Assembly (NCBI RefSeq): GCF_001465795.2
Contig: NZ_CP013659.2
Coordinates: 2,560,501-2,624,500 of the forward strand
Source of the DNA: Planococcus rifietoensis
GTDB taxonomy: Bacteria > Bacillota > Bacilli > Bacillales_A > Planococcaceae
Length of the DNA: 64,000 nt
Direction: 5' to 3'
Shown here: piece after piece, positions 8,963-16,439 of the stretch
How positions within the stretch are numbered: position 1 is the first letter of the stretch
Layout of the letters: the number at the start of each line of letters is the position of its first letter
The notes under the pieces: generated by a model
Seen by the model: only the letters and a program-made list of their open reading frames with translations
Databases searched by the model: none
What the model was told of the DNA's origin: nothing
Position numbers and translations under genes: made by a program

Positions 8963-9054
8963 ACCACTTCCCTACGCTGGCATGGTCCAGATCAGGTTCA
9001 AGGGGTCCAAGCATTCGCTCGTCTCAGCCAGTCAATTCCGGCTCCCCCAGTGGT
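8963..9054 (-). ncRNA. TPP (THI-box) riboswitch upstream of lipM-lipA
   Basis: Minus-strand reading: ACCACT ... GGCTGAGACGAGC ... GGACCCCTTGAACCTGATCT ... GGACCATGCCAGCGTAGGGA ... AGTGGT. CTGAGA, CCTTGAACCTGATCTGG and ATGCCAGCGTAGGGAA are the hallmark TPP aptamer elements, and ACCACT/AGTGGT closes P1 exactly. The next gene in this direction is lipM; no thiamine gene intervenes. The neighbouring 8861-9205 stretch holds only this riboswitch, its terminator, and the terminator of the next unit. Confidence 0.95.
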
Positions 9055-9154
9055 CAGCTATGTATAGTTCTTCTCGAGCTTATCATTTCTTTTAAGAAAT
9101 CTCAATATACTAAATAGTATTTTCTTTATATTTTTATCCAATTTATTCAAAAAT

Positions 9155-9203
9155 ATCCAAAAAAAGCTTTCCTTATGCGTTTTGCTGATAGGGAAAGCTT
9201 TAT
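9155..9203 (-). terminator. Terminator of the V4R/STAS gene
   Basis: GGAAAGCTTT (9192-9201) pairs with its complement at 9163-9172, and on the minus strand a T-run follows. It ends the transcript of the gene at 9206-10225, upstream of the TPP leader. Confidence 0.75.
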
Positions 9204-9205
9204 TA

Positions 9206-10225
9206 TTAAATAATCGTCTTGCCGTTCTGTGCCAAAGCAAAGTGGATGCTGTGTTGAAGTGTACGGAAGCATTCATAGCCAGAGAGGTCTACGCCCGCTT
9301 CTGTAATCGTCATGCTGGTGTGCGGCGAAATGCCGGCCAGCACCGTTTTCGTGCCGATCAAATTCGCGGCAGACCCTAATTTTTCGATTAGCATCGCCGC
9401 ATGCTGGTTGAAGCTTTCATTCAGCCCGGTCAAATCGAGGAGCAAGTAACGCGCTTTGTATTTCGGCAAATTCTCAAGCGTTTTGGTCAATAACTCTTCG
9501 GCACGCGCTTCATCATAGCGTCCGAGAAGCGGAACGACTACAATATCTTCGAGCACTGGAATAAGCGGCGAAGAAATTTCCCGGATCATGTCATGGAGAT
9601 CCGCTGTCTTTTCATCCACCAGCTGTTCGAGTTCACGGATTTTCTCCGATTCTTTGCGGCGTGCCAGCGCATGGATGTTCTTGTCAATCGTCTCGTCTGA
9701 CGGGAAATAGCGAATCAGGCATTCGTCATGCCCTTCGATCTGCGAGTGGACTACTTCATACCATATGCTGCGGTCCAGAAGCGAGCTGAAGATCCCTGCA
9801 TAATGGGCCGGCAAAAAACTGCCGCCGGTCTTTTTTCCCTGTGCCAGATTAATCTGGTATTCCCAGCTATTTTTCAGCGTCACTTCCAAGGTGCCTGCTT
9901 CCACATCCAGGTTATGGATAGCAGCCACTCCCCAACCGGCCGATGCGTATGTATTGGTAATGAGGTCGGATGCTTTCATCACCGAAACCCCGCCCATCCC
10001 GTGGAAATAATCCCCGACTACCTGGCCTTGGCGAAACCCTGTCGACTCCAAAACGACAGCTGCCGCTTCTTCTCCAGAAATTTCCTCGATGGAATCAAAG
10101 AACATTTTCATTGCAGTGGAAGTCCAAAACAGTACAGAATTTTGGCCTTCGAACAGGAAGCGCCCTTGCGAGAGGTCCCATTCAAAATCCAGGCCGCCCA
10201 CGTTCACCTTTGTTTGTTGAGTCAT
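9206..10225 (-). CDS. V4R-like and STAS domain protein (RsbR-like)
   Basis: This 339-residue cytosolic protein is likely a sensor or regulator. Residues about 20-170 resemble a V4R (4-vinyl reductase-like) ligand-binding domain (ending LPAHYAGIFSSLLDRSIWYE). A linker helix around KESEKIRELEQLVDEKTADL joins it to a C-terminal STAS domain (VVVPLLGRYDEARAEEL, LLLDLTGLN, GISPHTSMTITEAGVDLSG) as in RsbR-type stressosome proteins. The ATG at 10225 follows AAGGAGG; an upstream in-frame extension lacks a ribosome site. Partners (RsbS, RsbT) are not in the window. The stressosome role is inference. Confidence 0.7.
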   Translation of the reverse strand: MTQQTKVNVGGLDFEWDLSQGRFLFEGQNSVLFWTSTAMKMFFDSIEEISGEEAAAVVLESTGFRQGQVVGDYFHGMGGVSVMKASDLITNTYASAGWGVAAIHNLDVEAGTLEVTLKNSWEYQINLAQGKKTGGSFLPAHYAGIFSSLLDRSIWYEVVHSQIEGHDECLIRYFPSDETIDKNIHALARRKESEKIRELEQLVDEKTADLHDMIREISSPLIPVLEDIVVVPLLGRYDEARAEELLTKTLENLPKYKARYLLLDLTGLNESFNQHAAMLIEKLGSAANLIGTKTVLAGISPHTSMTITEAGVDLSGYECFRTLQHSIHFALAQNGKTII

Positions 10226-10298
10226 TGTATAGCCATCCTCCTTATTTAGCCCTATTAAATAATCATACGCCAGCCCGGTATCACCAGCAAGTTCTAAT

Positions 10299-10325
10299 GT
10301 TTTAAAGCACTCCAATTAAGGAATA
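10299..10325 (+). promoter_or_regulatory. Possible SigB promoter of the 10360 gene
   Basis: GTTTTA (10299-10304) and GGAATA (10320-10325) are separated by 15 bases. It resembles GTTTAA-N13-15-GGGWAW but is weaker than the other SigB-like sites in this window. Confidence 0.35.
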
Positions 10326-10359
10326 GATAGACAAGAACGCTAAAGGAGAGGTGCTAACG

Positions 10360-10590
10360 ATGGCAGAAAAAGACCGTTTCAACGAAAAGGAACGAAAAAC
10401 AAGCGACGGAGCTCCAATGGATAATCCTGAGCAAGTGAAAACAGATAAAGAAACCATGACCGAAATGCACGAAGAAGAAATGAACGTGGATTCCATCCCT
10501 TTGGAAGACTTGAAGCAGGATATGAAAGACGAAAAGAATCCCCGTGGCACAAAAGACGATTCAGCAAGCGAGGAAAAACATCCAGAATGA
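10360..10590 (+). CDS. Small hydrophilic protein, unknown function
   Basis: This 76-residue protein is extremely charged and has no hydrophobic stretch, no Cys and no aromatic cluster: MAEKDRFNEKERKTSDGAPM then a Glu/Lys/Asp-rich tail ending SEEKHPE. Such composition suggests an intrinsically disordered, possibly stress-related protein. The ATG at 10360 is 12 bases after GGAG; an in-frame GTG three codons upstream is too close to it. The general stress protein 26-like gene follows 67 bases downstream on the same strand. I do not recognise a family. Confidence 0.65.
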   Translation: MAEKDRFNEKERKTSDGAPMDNPEQVKTDKETMTEMHEEEMNVDSIPLEDLKQDMKDEKNPRGTKDDSASEEKHPE

Positions 10591-10657
10591 TTTCTTCTGT
10601 GGGCTTCTTGCCCGCAGTTTTTCTGACGGACGATATTACCGCAAAGGAGAGATTTGA

Positions 10658-11080
10658 ATGGCACAAGAAGAACTGAAACAGCAAGCATTGAAAATCTTGG
10701 AAGACAGCATGATCGGGACTTTGGCAACGATCAAAGACGATAAACCGCATTCACGTTATATGACGTTTTTCAATGACGAGTTTACTTTATATACGGCTAC
10801 AAGCAAGCAAACGCAGAAAGTCGACGAACTCGAGAAAAACCCGAATGCCCACATCCTGCTCGGCTACGAAGGAGAAGGCGTCGGCGATAGCTTCCTTGAA
10901 ATTGAAGGGCAAATGTCGCTGCGCGATGACCGCGAAATGATCGACAAAGTATGGAATGAGCACTTGACCGGCTGGTTTGACGGCCCTGAAGACCCGAACT
11001 TGATCATCTTGGCAATAACGCCGACGCGTGTTCGTTTGATGAACCGCAAAGGCAAAGATCCCCAAACAATCGAATTATAA
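10658..11080 (+). CDS. General stress protein 26-like, pyridoxamine 5'-phosphate oxidase fold
   Basis: This 140-residue protein has the split-barrel flavin-binding fold of the PNPOx-like family, close to Bacillus YdaG/GSP26. Visible features are LATIKDDKPHSRYMTFF, LYTATSKQTQKVDELEKNPN and ILLGYEGEG in the order usual for the family. It probably binds a flavin or F420-like cofactor; the reaction is unknown. The ATG follows AAAGGAGAG. It may be cotranscribed with the small gene upstream, and a bidirectional terminator follows at once. Confidence 0.8.
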   Translation: MAQEELKQQALKILEDSMIGTLATIKDDKPHSRYMTFFNDEFTLYTATSKQTQKVDELEKNPNAHILLGYEGEGVGDSFLEIEGQMSLRDDREMIDKVWNEHLTGWFDGPEDPNLIILAITPTRVRLMNRKGKDPQTIEL

Positions 11081-11108
11081 AAAAAGCCTCCGATAGCGGA
11101 GGCTTTTT
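11081..11108. terminator. Bidirectional terminator
   Basis: AAAAAGCCTCCG (11081-11092) pairs with CGGAGGCTTTTT (11097-11108), serving the stress-protein gene and the converging nsrR gene. Confidence 0.92.
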
Positions 11109-11542
11109 TACGTGCGCAATAAATCACGTAATCCTTCTTTATTGAATAGAAGATCTTGCAAATTGTATTCATCCAATACCGACAGATATGCGTGCAGCGC
11201 CTTGCCGAGGACGCCGCGCAGCCCGCAGATCGGGGAAATCGGGCACATATTGGTCTCCGGGTTAAAACATTCCACCAAGTGGAAATCTTCTTCCATCTTA
11301 CGGACAACCTTGCCGACATTAATGTTCTCTGGACGGTCCGCCAATCGAATTCCGCCTCCCCTGCCCCTGACCGTTTCAATGAATCCTGCTTTGCCAAGTT
11401 CGAACGTCACTTTCATCAAATGATTTTTGGATATATGATAAGCATCGGAAATTTCCTGTATGGTTGTCAGTTTGCCGTCTTCTTTTGTTCCCAAATAGAT
11501 GAGTACGCGCAATGAATAATCCGTATACATCGTCAATCTCAT
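11108..11542 (-). CDS. nsrR: Nitric oxide-sensing repressor NsrR (Rrf2 family)
   Basis: This 144-residue Rrf2-family winged-helix protein senses NO through an iron-sulfur cluster. The N-terminus MRLTMYTDYSLRVLIYLG, the helix-turn-helix TIQEISDAYHISKNHLMKV and the three-cysteine cluster loop in ECFNPETNMCPISPICGLRG (around residues 90-107) are typical of NsrR. The ATG at 11542 follows GGGAAGG; a longer in-frame form would overlap its own promoter. It diverges from hmp, whose promoter carries an NsrR-type operator, which supports the assignment. Confidence 0.92.
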   Translation of the reverse strand: MRLTMYTDYSLRVLIYLGTKEDGKLTTIQEISDAYHISKNHLMKVTFELGKAGFIETVRGRGGGIRLADRPENINVGKVVRKMEEDFHLVECFNPETNMCPISPICGLRGVLGKALHAYLSVLDEYNLQDLLFNKEGLRDLLRT

Positions 11543-11566
11543 TGGTTTCACCTTCCCTGCACGTTT

Positions 11567-11595
11567 ATTATACGCGCCGACATAATTTCTGGAAA
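11567..11595 (-). promoter_or_regulatory. Promoter of nsrR
   Basis: Minus strand: -35 TTTCCA (11590-11595), 17-base spacer, -10 TATAAT (11567-11572). It is 25 bases upstream of the nsrR start. Confidence 0.7.
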
Positions 11596-11680
11596 GGAAA
11601 CACATCTGTAGAATCGGGGCTTTTTTAGGCATGTATTCCATGTGTGACTTTTCTGTGAAATGAAATGTGTCTAAATTTTA

Positions 11681-11703
11681 AAGATGTATTTTAAATATAT
11701 CTT
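11681..11703. promoter_or_regulatory. NsrR operator upstream of hmp
   Basis: This 23-base dyad has left arm AAGATGTATTT and right arm AAATATATCTT around a central T, with one mismatch between arms. It fits the Bacillus NsrR consensus (ATGTATTT with its inverted partner). It lies directly upstream of a TATAGT (11721-11726) that could be the hmp -10, so a bound repressor would cover the -35 region. Confidence 0.85.
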
Positions 11704-11758
11704 TAAAATTTCTTTCGGTTTATAGTGGGATTATAGAAAACAAAAGGAGAGATTGACT

Positions 11759-12940
11759 ATGTTATCCGAACAAACAAGAACCATCGTCAAATCCACTGCC
11801 CCTGTATTAGCTGAACACGGAAAAACCATCACCACCGTTTTTTACAGCAATATGTTTGAAGCGCATCCGGAACTCTTAAATATTTTTAACCAAGCCAACC
11901 AAAAACAAGGCCGCCAGCAAACGGCCCTTGCCAATACGGTATATGCCGCTGCTGTGCACATCGATAATCTCGAAGCAATCCTTCCAGCAGTCGTGCAGAT
12001 CGCCAATAAACACGTCAGTCTTGGCGTTAAAGCTGAACATTACCCAATCGTCGGGGAATATTTGCTGAAAGCGATCAAAGAAGTGCTTGGCGACGCCGCG
12101 ACAGATGACGTCATCAACGCTTGGGCAGAAGCATACGGCGTAATTGCCGATGTTTTCATCAGCATCGAAAACGGCATGTACGAAAAATCCGAAACCCAGG
12201 AAAACGGCTGGAGCTTCTTCAAAGACTTCACCATTGCACGCAAAGTGAAAGAAAGTGAAAACATCACTTCCTTCTATTTAAAACCAGCTGATGGCAAGAA
12301 TGTGCCGAGCTACGAAGCGGGTCAATACATCACGGTCCGCCTCGCAATCCCTGGAGAAGAGTTCCTTTTCAACCGTCAATACAGCTTGTCCCAAGCATCA
12401 CGTCCGGATGAGTTCCGCATTTCCGTCAAACGTGAAGCTGACAATGACCCGAACGGCATGGTGTCTGTTTATTTGCATGAACACATGAACGAAGGCGACC
12501 GCATCGAAGTCAGCGCACCTGCCGGCGAATTCGTGCTCGACACAAAACGTGATACGCCTGTCGCTTTCGTCAGCGGCGGCGTGGGCATCACCCCGATGAT
12601 GAGCATGTTCGAAACAGTAGCCACACAAACACCGGAACGCCCGGTTTCCTTCCTTCACGCAGCGCGTAACGAAACTTTGCATGCCTTCGACAAAGACGTC
12701 CAAAAATACGCCGCGGCGATGGACAATGCCAAATACAAAACTTTGTATTCCGATGAACCGCAAGGCTATATCACGCGCGACATCTTAGAAGACATGGTCG
12801 ATGCAAGCGGCGAAGTTTATGTTTGCGGGCCAGTTCCTTTCATGGAGAAAATGATCAGCGAATTGCGCGCACTCGGCATGTCCGATGAGCAAATCCATTA
12901 TGAATTCTTCGGCCCTGCCGTCGCCCTGCAGTCCGTCTAA
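11759..12940 (+). CDS. hmp: Flavohemoglobin (nitric oxide dioxygenase) Hmp
   Basis: This 393-residue cytosolic enzyme oxidises NO to nitrate with NAD(P)H and O2. An N-terminal globin domain (residues 1-140) contains YSNMFEAHPELLNIFNQ and the proximal heme His in NKHVSLGVKAEHYPIVGEYL. The FAD domain shows RQYSLSQAS and the NAD domain GVGITPMMSM and CGPVPFMEKM, ending with YEFFGPA. The ATG at 11759 follows AAAGGAGAG. It stands opposite nsrR with an NsrR operator between, so induction by nitrosative stress is expected. Confidence 0.97.
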   Translation: MLSEQTRTIVKSTAPVLAEHGKTITTVFYSNMFEAHPELLNIFNQANQKQGRQQTALANTVYAAAVHIDNLEAILPAVVQIANKHVSLGVKAEHYPIVGEYLLKAIKEVLGDAATDDVINAWAEAYGVIADVFISIENGMYEKSETQENGWSFFKDFTIARKVKESENITSFYLKPADGKNVPSYEAGQYITVRLAIPGEEFLFNRQYSLSQASRPDEFRISVKREADNDPNGMVSVYLHEHMNEGDRIEVSAPAGEFVLDTKRDTPVAFVSGGVGITPMMSMFETVATQTPERPVSFLHAARNETLHAFDKDVQKYAAAMDNAKYKTLYSDEPQGYITRDILEDMVDASGEVYVCGPVPFMEKMISELRALGMSDEQIHYEFFGPAVALQSV

Positions 12941-12945
12941 ACAGT

Positions 12946-12981
12946 AAAAGCCGCTTTCCTGAATCGGGAAGCGGCTTTTTT
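12946..12981 (+). terminator. Terminator of hmp
   Basis: AAAAGCCGCTTTCC (12946-12959) pairs with the following arm ending GCGGCTTTT, then a T-run to 12981. Confidence 0.9.
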
Positions 12982-13036
12982 GATGCTTGGCAGGCCCACC
13001 CACTTCCGGTAGCATGGAGAAAAAGGGGGAATCGAG

Positions 13037-13717
13037 ATGCACTTGCCTATGGCTGCCAAACAAGCACTTCAAATGCAATCCGTCATCGTCGACCGTAGTC
13101 CTGCCCATCCCTTTTCTTCCAATCCCGAAGTATTGATTGAAGAGTTAAAGGATTGGTGCGGGACGCAAAACAACGGAGTCGCGGTTTCTTATTTTTTTCG
13201 CCAAATTGCCTTGTTCGTGACAGCCCAATTCAGCTTAATCCACCAACACGGCGGCTATTTCGAGACGCCGCCAGAAAAACTGCGCTTTGGCCGGATGCAG
13301 AATTACGGCTTGCCGCTCATGTCATTTCACGTCGAGTCAGCTGACTTCGTTGAAATAGCTGCTGGACAAAGAAGCGAGGCTTTCCATTATGTATTGATCG
13401 GGCAAACAAGCGCACTGCTTGAGCAATTGCGCCGCCATGCAAAAATCTCACCGATCACGTGCTGGGAAAATGTGCTCGGTTCACTTGTTTGGTATTACGC
13501 TACCCTTCAACAGCAACACCCGCGAATCGCCGCTGAAGATATCGATTGGTTGATGGATGACCAGAATTGGGAACCGCTGCGCAAATCCCAGTGGCGAAAT
13601 TTCATCGGCACCACGCAGCTTGAACGGGCAGTTTCCGGGCCGATGCGGAAAACCTGCTGCTTGTATAAAGAATTGCCAGTATTCGGCACCTGCACGTTCT
13701 GTCCTCAGCCCAATTAA
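13037..13717 (+). CDS. FhuF-like 2Fe-2S protein (putative siderophore-iron reductase)
   Basis: The C-terminus of this 226-residue protein carries CCLYKELPVFGTCTFC, that is CC-x10-C-x2-C, the 2Fe-2S binding pattern of FhuF ferric-siderophore reductases. The rest has the loose helical FhuF-type layout (WENVLGSLVWYY, preceding the Fe-S tail by about 70 residues). FhuF-type proteins reduce iron in imported siderophores in the cytoplasm. The ATG follows AAGGGGG. No siderophore uptake genes are nearby and no Fur-like box was seen. The gene is a single unit after the hmp terminator. Confidence 0.75.
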   Translation: MHLPMAAKQALQMQSVIVDRSPAHPFSSNPEVLIEELKDWCGTQNNGVAVSYFFRQIALFVTAQFSLIHQHGGYFETPPEKLRFGRMQNYGLPLMSFHVESADFVEIAAGQRSEAFHYVLIGQTSALLEQLRRHAKISPITCWENVLGSLVWYYATLQQQHPRIAAEDIDWLMDDQNWEPLRKSQWRNFIGTTQLERAVSGPMRKTCCLYKELPVFGTCTFCPQPN

Positions 13718-13746
13718 AAAAGCTCCGGTTAGCCCCGGAGCTTTTT
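13716..13746. terminator. Bidirectional terminator
   Basis: AAAAAGCTCCGG pairs with CCGGAGCTTTTT between the FhuF-like gene and the converging release-factor-like gene. Confidence 0.9.
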
Positions 13747-13747
13747 G

Positions 13748-14611
13748 TTATTTCTCGAATACTTCGTGCAAAATCTTATCTGCACTGTTATTGATCAGGT
13801 TTTTGTGGATGCAGCTATTTGGCTTTTTGTGGAGCACTTTCGAAAATGACTGGGCATGTTCAGCTTCTCCGATGACGTGGATTTCTTCCCAGCGCCGCTC
13901 TTTTTTCAGCTTCTCGATTTTCGAGCCCATGTCTTTATAAAAGCGGTCCAAGTTTTCTTTCAAGCGATGGTCCAGTTCGTCGGTCGGGCTTCCGCCGCCG
14001 CTGCCTCCGATAACTGGGCTGTTTCCACCGGCAGCACCGCCGCCAGTAGAGCCGGCACCGCTGCGCCCTTGGATGCGCCCTGAGCTTCTAACGCCTTTTT
14101 GTTCAGTCCATACTTCCAGGCCTGCGTCGAATTCATAATAGACTTCTTCATTGACGATGCCGACAGAAGTATCCAGCACACGGATGCCTTTAAAGCTCGG
14201 CAGGACCACGCCTGCATATGGGTACGCTTTGTAGATATAGCGCAATTGGTCAAGCGCTGGTTTATTTTCCCATTGGAAATCGGTTTTGACAGAAATCTGC
14301 AAATGCTTCACCCAAAACAAATCGTTTTGAGTCGATGCAAAAATAACGACACCCTTCTGGAGGTCGCCTTGATTATCCGTTATTTCCTTTTCGACTTTCT
14401 TGCGCAATTCCTTGTAGGCTTTCAACTCTTTTTCATCTTTTGAGGCGGTTAAGTATTCGTCGAGGCGCTTCAGCCCATTCTTCAGCTGGATTTTCCAGGC
14501 CCCGTTCTGCGCTTCACGGTCTGCTGGATTCGTATTGAGATAGACACTCAGCACACAGCGGTCCTCACATTCGAATTGTTTCAGTTCTTGGATTTCGTCG
14601 TATAATGTCAT
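13748..14611 (-). CDS. VLRF1/aeRF1-type release factor homologue without a GGQ motif
   Basis: This 287-residue protein resembles the bacterial archaeo-eukaryotic RF1 (BaeRF/VLRF1) family, related to the peptidyl-tRNA hydrolase Vms1. The RNase-H-like core includes VLSVYLNTNP (residues 20-29) and GVVIFASTQNDLFW (87-100). Where eRF1 has its GGQ loop, this protein has a long Gly/Ser-rich loop at about residues 177-208 with no GGQ or GSQ, followed by a helix (DELDHRLKENLDRFYKDMG). Whether it hydrolyses peptidyl-tRNA is therefore open. A strong SigB-type promoter precedes it. The ATG at 14611 follows AAAGGAGG. Confidence 0.72.
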   Translation of the reverse strand: MTLYDEIQELKQFECEDRCVLSVYLNTNPADREAQNGAWKIQLKNGLKRLDEYLTASKDEKELKAYKELRKKVEKEITDNQGDLQKGVVIFASTQNDLFWVKHLQISVKTDFQWENKPALDQLRYIYKAYPYAGVVLPSFKGIRVLDTSVGIVNEEVYYEFDAGLEVWTEQKGVRSSGRIQGRSGAGSTGGGAAGGNSPVIGGSGGGSPTDELDHRLKENLDRFYKDMGSKIEKLKKERRWEEIHVIGEAEHAQSFSKVLHKKPNSCIHKNLINNSADKILHEVFEK

Positions 14612-14650
14612 TCACCCATCATCCTCCTTTAATCCTTACTTGTTATCTGA

Positions 14651-14675
14651 ATACCCCAACCGCCCCTGCTTAAAC
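14651..14675 (-). promoter_or_regulatory. SigB-type promoter of the release-factor-like gene
   Basis: Minus strand: GTTTAA (14670-14675), 13-base spacer, GGGTAT (14651-14656), matching the Bacillus SigB consensus closely. Confidence 0.8.
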
Positions 14676-14774
14676 GGCAGCCAGCTTTTTCTTTTTCAAT
14701 ATTCTAACGTTTAAATTTTCCAGACTGTGGTAAACACTAATTAGCAACAAAAAATGACGAGGAGTGAATTATAC

Positions 14775-15086
14775 ATGGAAAACGTTGATAAAAAAGTAGA
14801 AGAAAAATTGAGCAATACGGATAGTAAAAAGAAAGAACAAATTTTGGCCGAATTCTCGACTTTCATCGATTATTTAGGCGATAAAGTAGCGATGGGCGAG
14901 AAAATGGGCTTAAGCGAAGAGCGCATCGCGCAGCTAGCATCCAAAGTAGCTGACTACCTAGCGAAAAAAGAAGATCCGAAAAATAGCGAAGAGTATCTAT
15001 TGCAGCGCTTGTGGCAAGTAGGCGACAAAGAAGAGCAGCACATGCTTGCACATATGCTAGTGAAATTGGCAAAAGAACAAAACTGA
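14775..15086 (+). CDS. DUF3243 domain protein
   Basis: This 103-residue, mostly helical, charged protein has FIDYLGDKVAMGEKMGLSEE followed by QLASKVADYLAKKEDPKN and LLQRLWQVGDKEEQHMLAHM. This order fits the DUF3243 family (Bacillus YmfJ-like), whose function is not established. The ATG at 14775 follows GAGGAG; an in-frame ATG seven codons upstream overlaps that ribosome site and is rejected. A bidirectional terminator follows. Confidence 0.78.
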   Translation: MENVDKKVEEKLSNTDSKKKEQILAEFSTFIDYLGDKVAMGEKMGLSEERIAQLASKVADYLAKKEDPKNSEEYLLQRLWQVGDKEEQHMLAHMLVKLAKEQN

Positions 15087-15092
15087 CCATGC

Positions 15093-15124
15093 AAAAAGCC
15101 TGAGCTTAACCGCTCAGGCTTTTT
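15093..15124. terminator. Bidirectional terminator
   Basis: AAAAAGCCTGAGC pairs with GCTCAGGCTTTTT between the DUF3243 gene and the converging MFS gene. Confidence 0.92.
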
Positions 15125-15133
15125 TATGTCCAG

Positions 15134-16408
15134 TTATACACTGGCAACCGCTCTTTTTTCATATAAATGGAACATCCACAGGTAAACGAATCCGCTCAAC
15201 ACCGCAAACGTACCAAGGATGATAAAGGTCCAACCGAAACCGAACCAGGCGGTCATCGGGATCGAAATCGGCGCAATCATCCGCCCGATCGTATAGCGCA
15301 GGCTTGCCGCAGCGAAATACTGACCGCGCATCGACTCCGGCGCCAGTTTGGAAATGAAGCTTTGCTGCAGCCCGACAATCATCAATTCAGCGAATGTGAA
15401 AACCCCCATCGCCACAAAGAACATCCAAAACCACGAAGTCATCGGGAAAATCGCCATCGATAAGCCGAACAACATGGCCGAGAAGAAAAATACCCATTTC
15501 TCCGGGAATTTGGTCATCCACCGCGTAATGACTACTGTCAGAAGTGCCACAATCAAGCCGTTTTGCGCCAGTAAGATGCCAAAAGAAGTTTCTCCGGTCA
15601 CGGACCACTCACGCCCCAGAAAATCGAGAATCGTTTGGCGGTCGATTGTCTCTTTCAAATAGACCGGAATGACAAGATCCAATTGCATGAAGGTCTGCGC
15701 CCCCATGACACCTGCTACGACAAACAGCAAAAAGACCCGGTCCTTCAAAATGATGCCGTAATCTTTTACCTGTGTCAGCACTGCGCCTCTCCAGCCAGTT
15801 GCATTTCCCTCTTTCCATTTATCCATCACTGCAGCCGATAAGGTCTCCTCTGTGTAAAGGCGCAGCAATAGTCCAAGCAGCATCGAAATGACGGCAACTG
15901 CCAACAGCAATTCGAAACGGTAAGAGAAAAACAACACCGCGCCGAACAAAGGGCCGATAACGACGGCAATATTCAACGTTGTATAAAACACCGCGAATAC
16001 ATCGCTCCGGTATTTTTCCGGAATGACGTCTGCAATCATCGCCTGGCTCGCCGGCCAGTACAAGGAGCCGCACATGCCGGCCAAAGTGAACGCTACAAAG
16101 CTGAGCTCAGGAGAACTGAGCCACGGCGAGTTTGCCATAGCGAACAGTAAGAACGCAAAACCCTGCGCCACAGCAGCGGACACGAGCATACGCTTGCGTC
16201 CGAAACGGTCAGCAAAATAGCCGCCAAACAAATTGGCAGCCACGGAAAACATTTGGGAGACGATCAATAAGAGGCCCGCCATCCCTTTCCCGAATTCTTC
16301 TGCAAAATAAATCGCTAGAAATGGGAACACCATCCAAAAACTTGTATTCATAAAAAACTCGCCCACTAGCCTGACTTTCAGGCTGCGGTTCCAATCCCTG
16401 ATCTTCAT
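15134..16408 (-). CDS. MFS transporter (drug:proton antiporter type)
   Basis: This 424-residue membrane protein has about 12 hydrophobic segments. The loop GGYFADRFGRKRMLV (around residues 62-76) is the MFS motif A between helices 2 and 3. Length and the N-terminal half fit the DHA1 exporter group, but the substrate cannot be read. It lies 31 bases downstream of the helicase gene on the same strand, so readthrough is possible. The ATG follows GCGAGGC. Confidence 0.82.
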   Translation of the reverse strand: MKIRDWNRSLKVRLVGEFFMNTSFWMVFPFLAIYFAEEFGKGMAGLLLIVSQMFSVAANLFGGYFADRFGRKRMLVSAAVAQGFAFLLFAMANSPWLSSPELSFVAFTLAGMCGSLYWPASQAMIADVIPEKYRSDVFAVFYTTLNIAVVIGPLFGAVLFFSYRFELLLAVAVISMLLGLLLRLYTEETLSAAVMDKWKEGNATGWRGAVLTQVKDYGIILKDRVFLLFVVAGVMGAQTFMQLDLVIPVYLKETIDRQTILDFLGREWSVTGETSFGILLAQNGLIVALLTVVITRWMTKFPEKWVFFFSAMLFGLSMAIFPMTSWFWMFFVAMGVFTFAELMIVGLQQSFISKLAPESMRGQYFAAASLRYTIGRMIAPISIPMTAWFGFGWTFIILGTFAVLSGFVYLWMFHLYEKRAVASV

Positions 16409-16439
16409 CTATACTGCCTCGCTTCTGCGTCTGTCTTTC

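Noticed and set aside
11610..11650. Second NsrR site near the nsrR promoter (ATGTATTCCATGT-like)
   Set aside because: Arms are too short and lack the ATTTTAAAT centre; only the 11681-11703 site is kept.
12982..13036. Fur box before the FhuF-like gene
   Set aside because: I looked for a GATAATNATTATC-like dyad and found none in the short leader.
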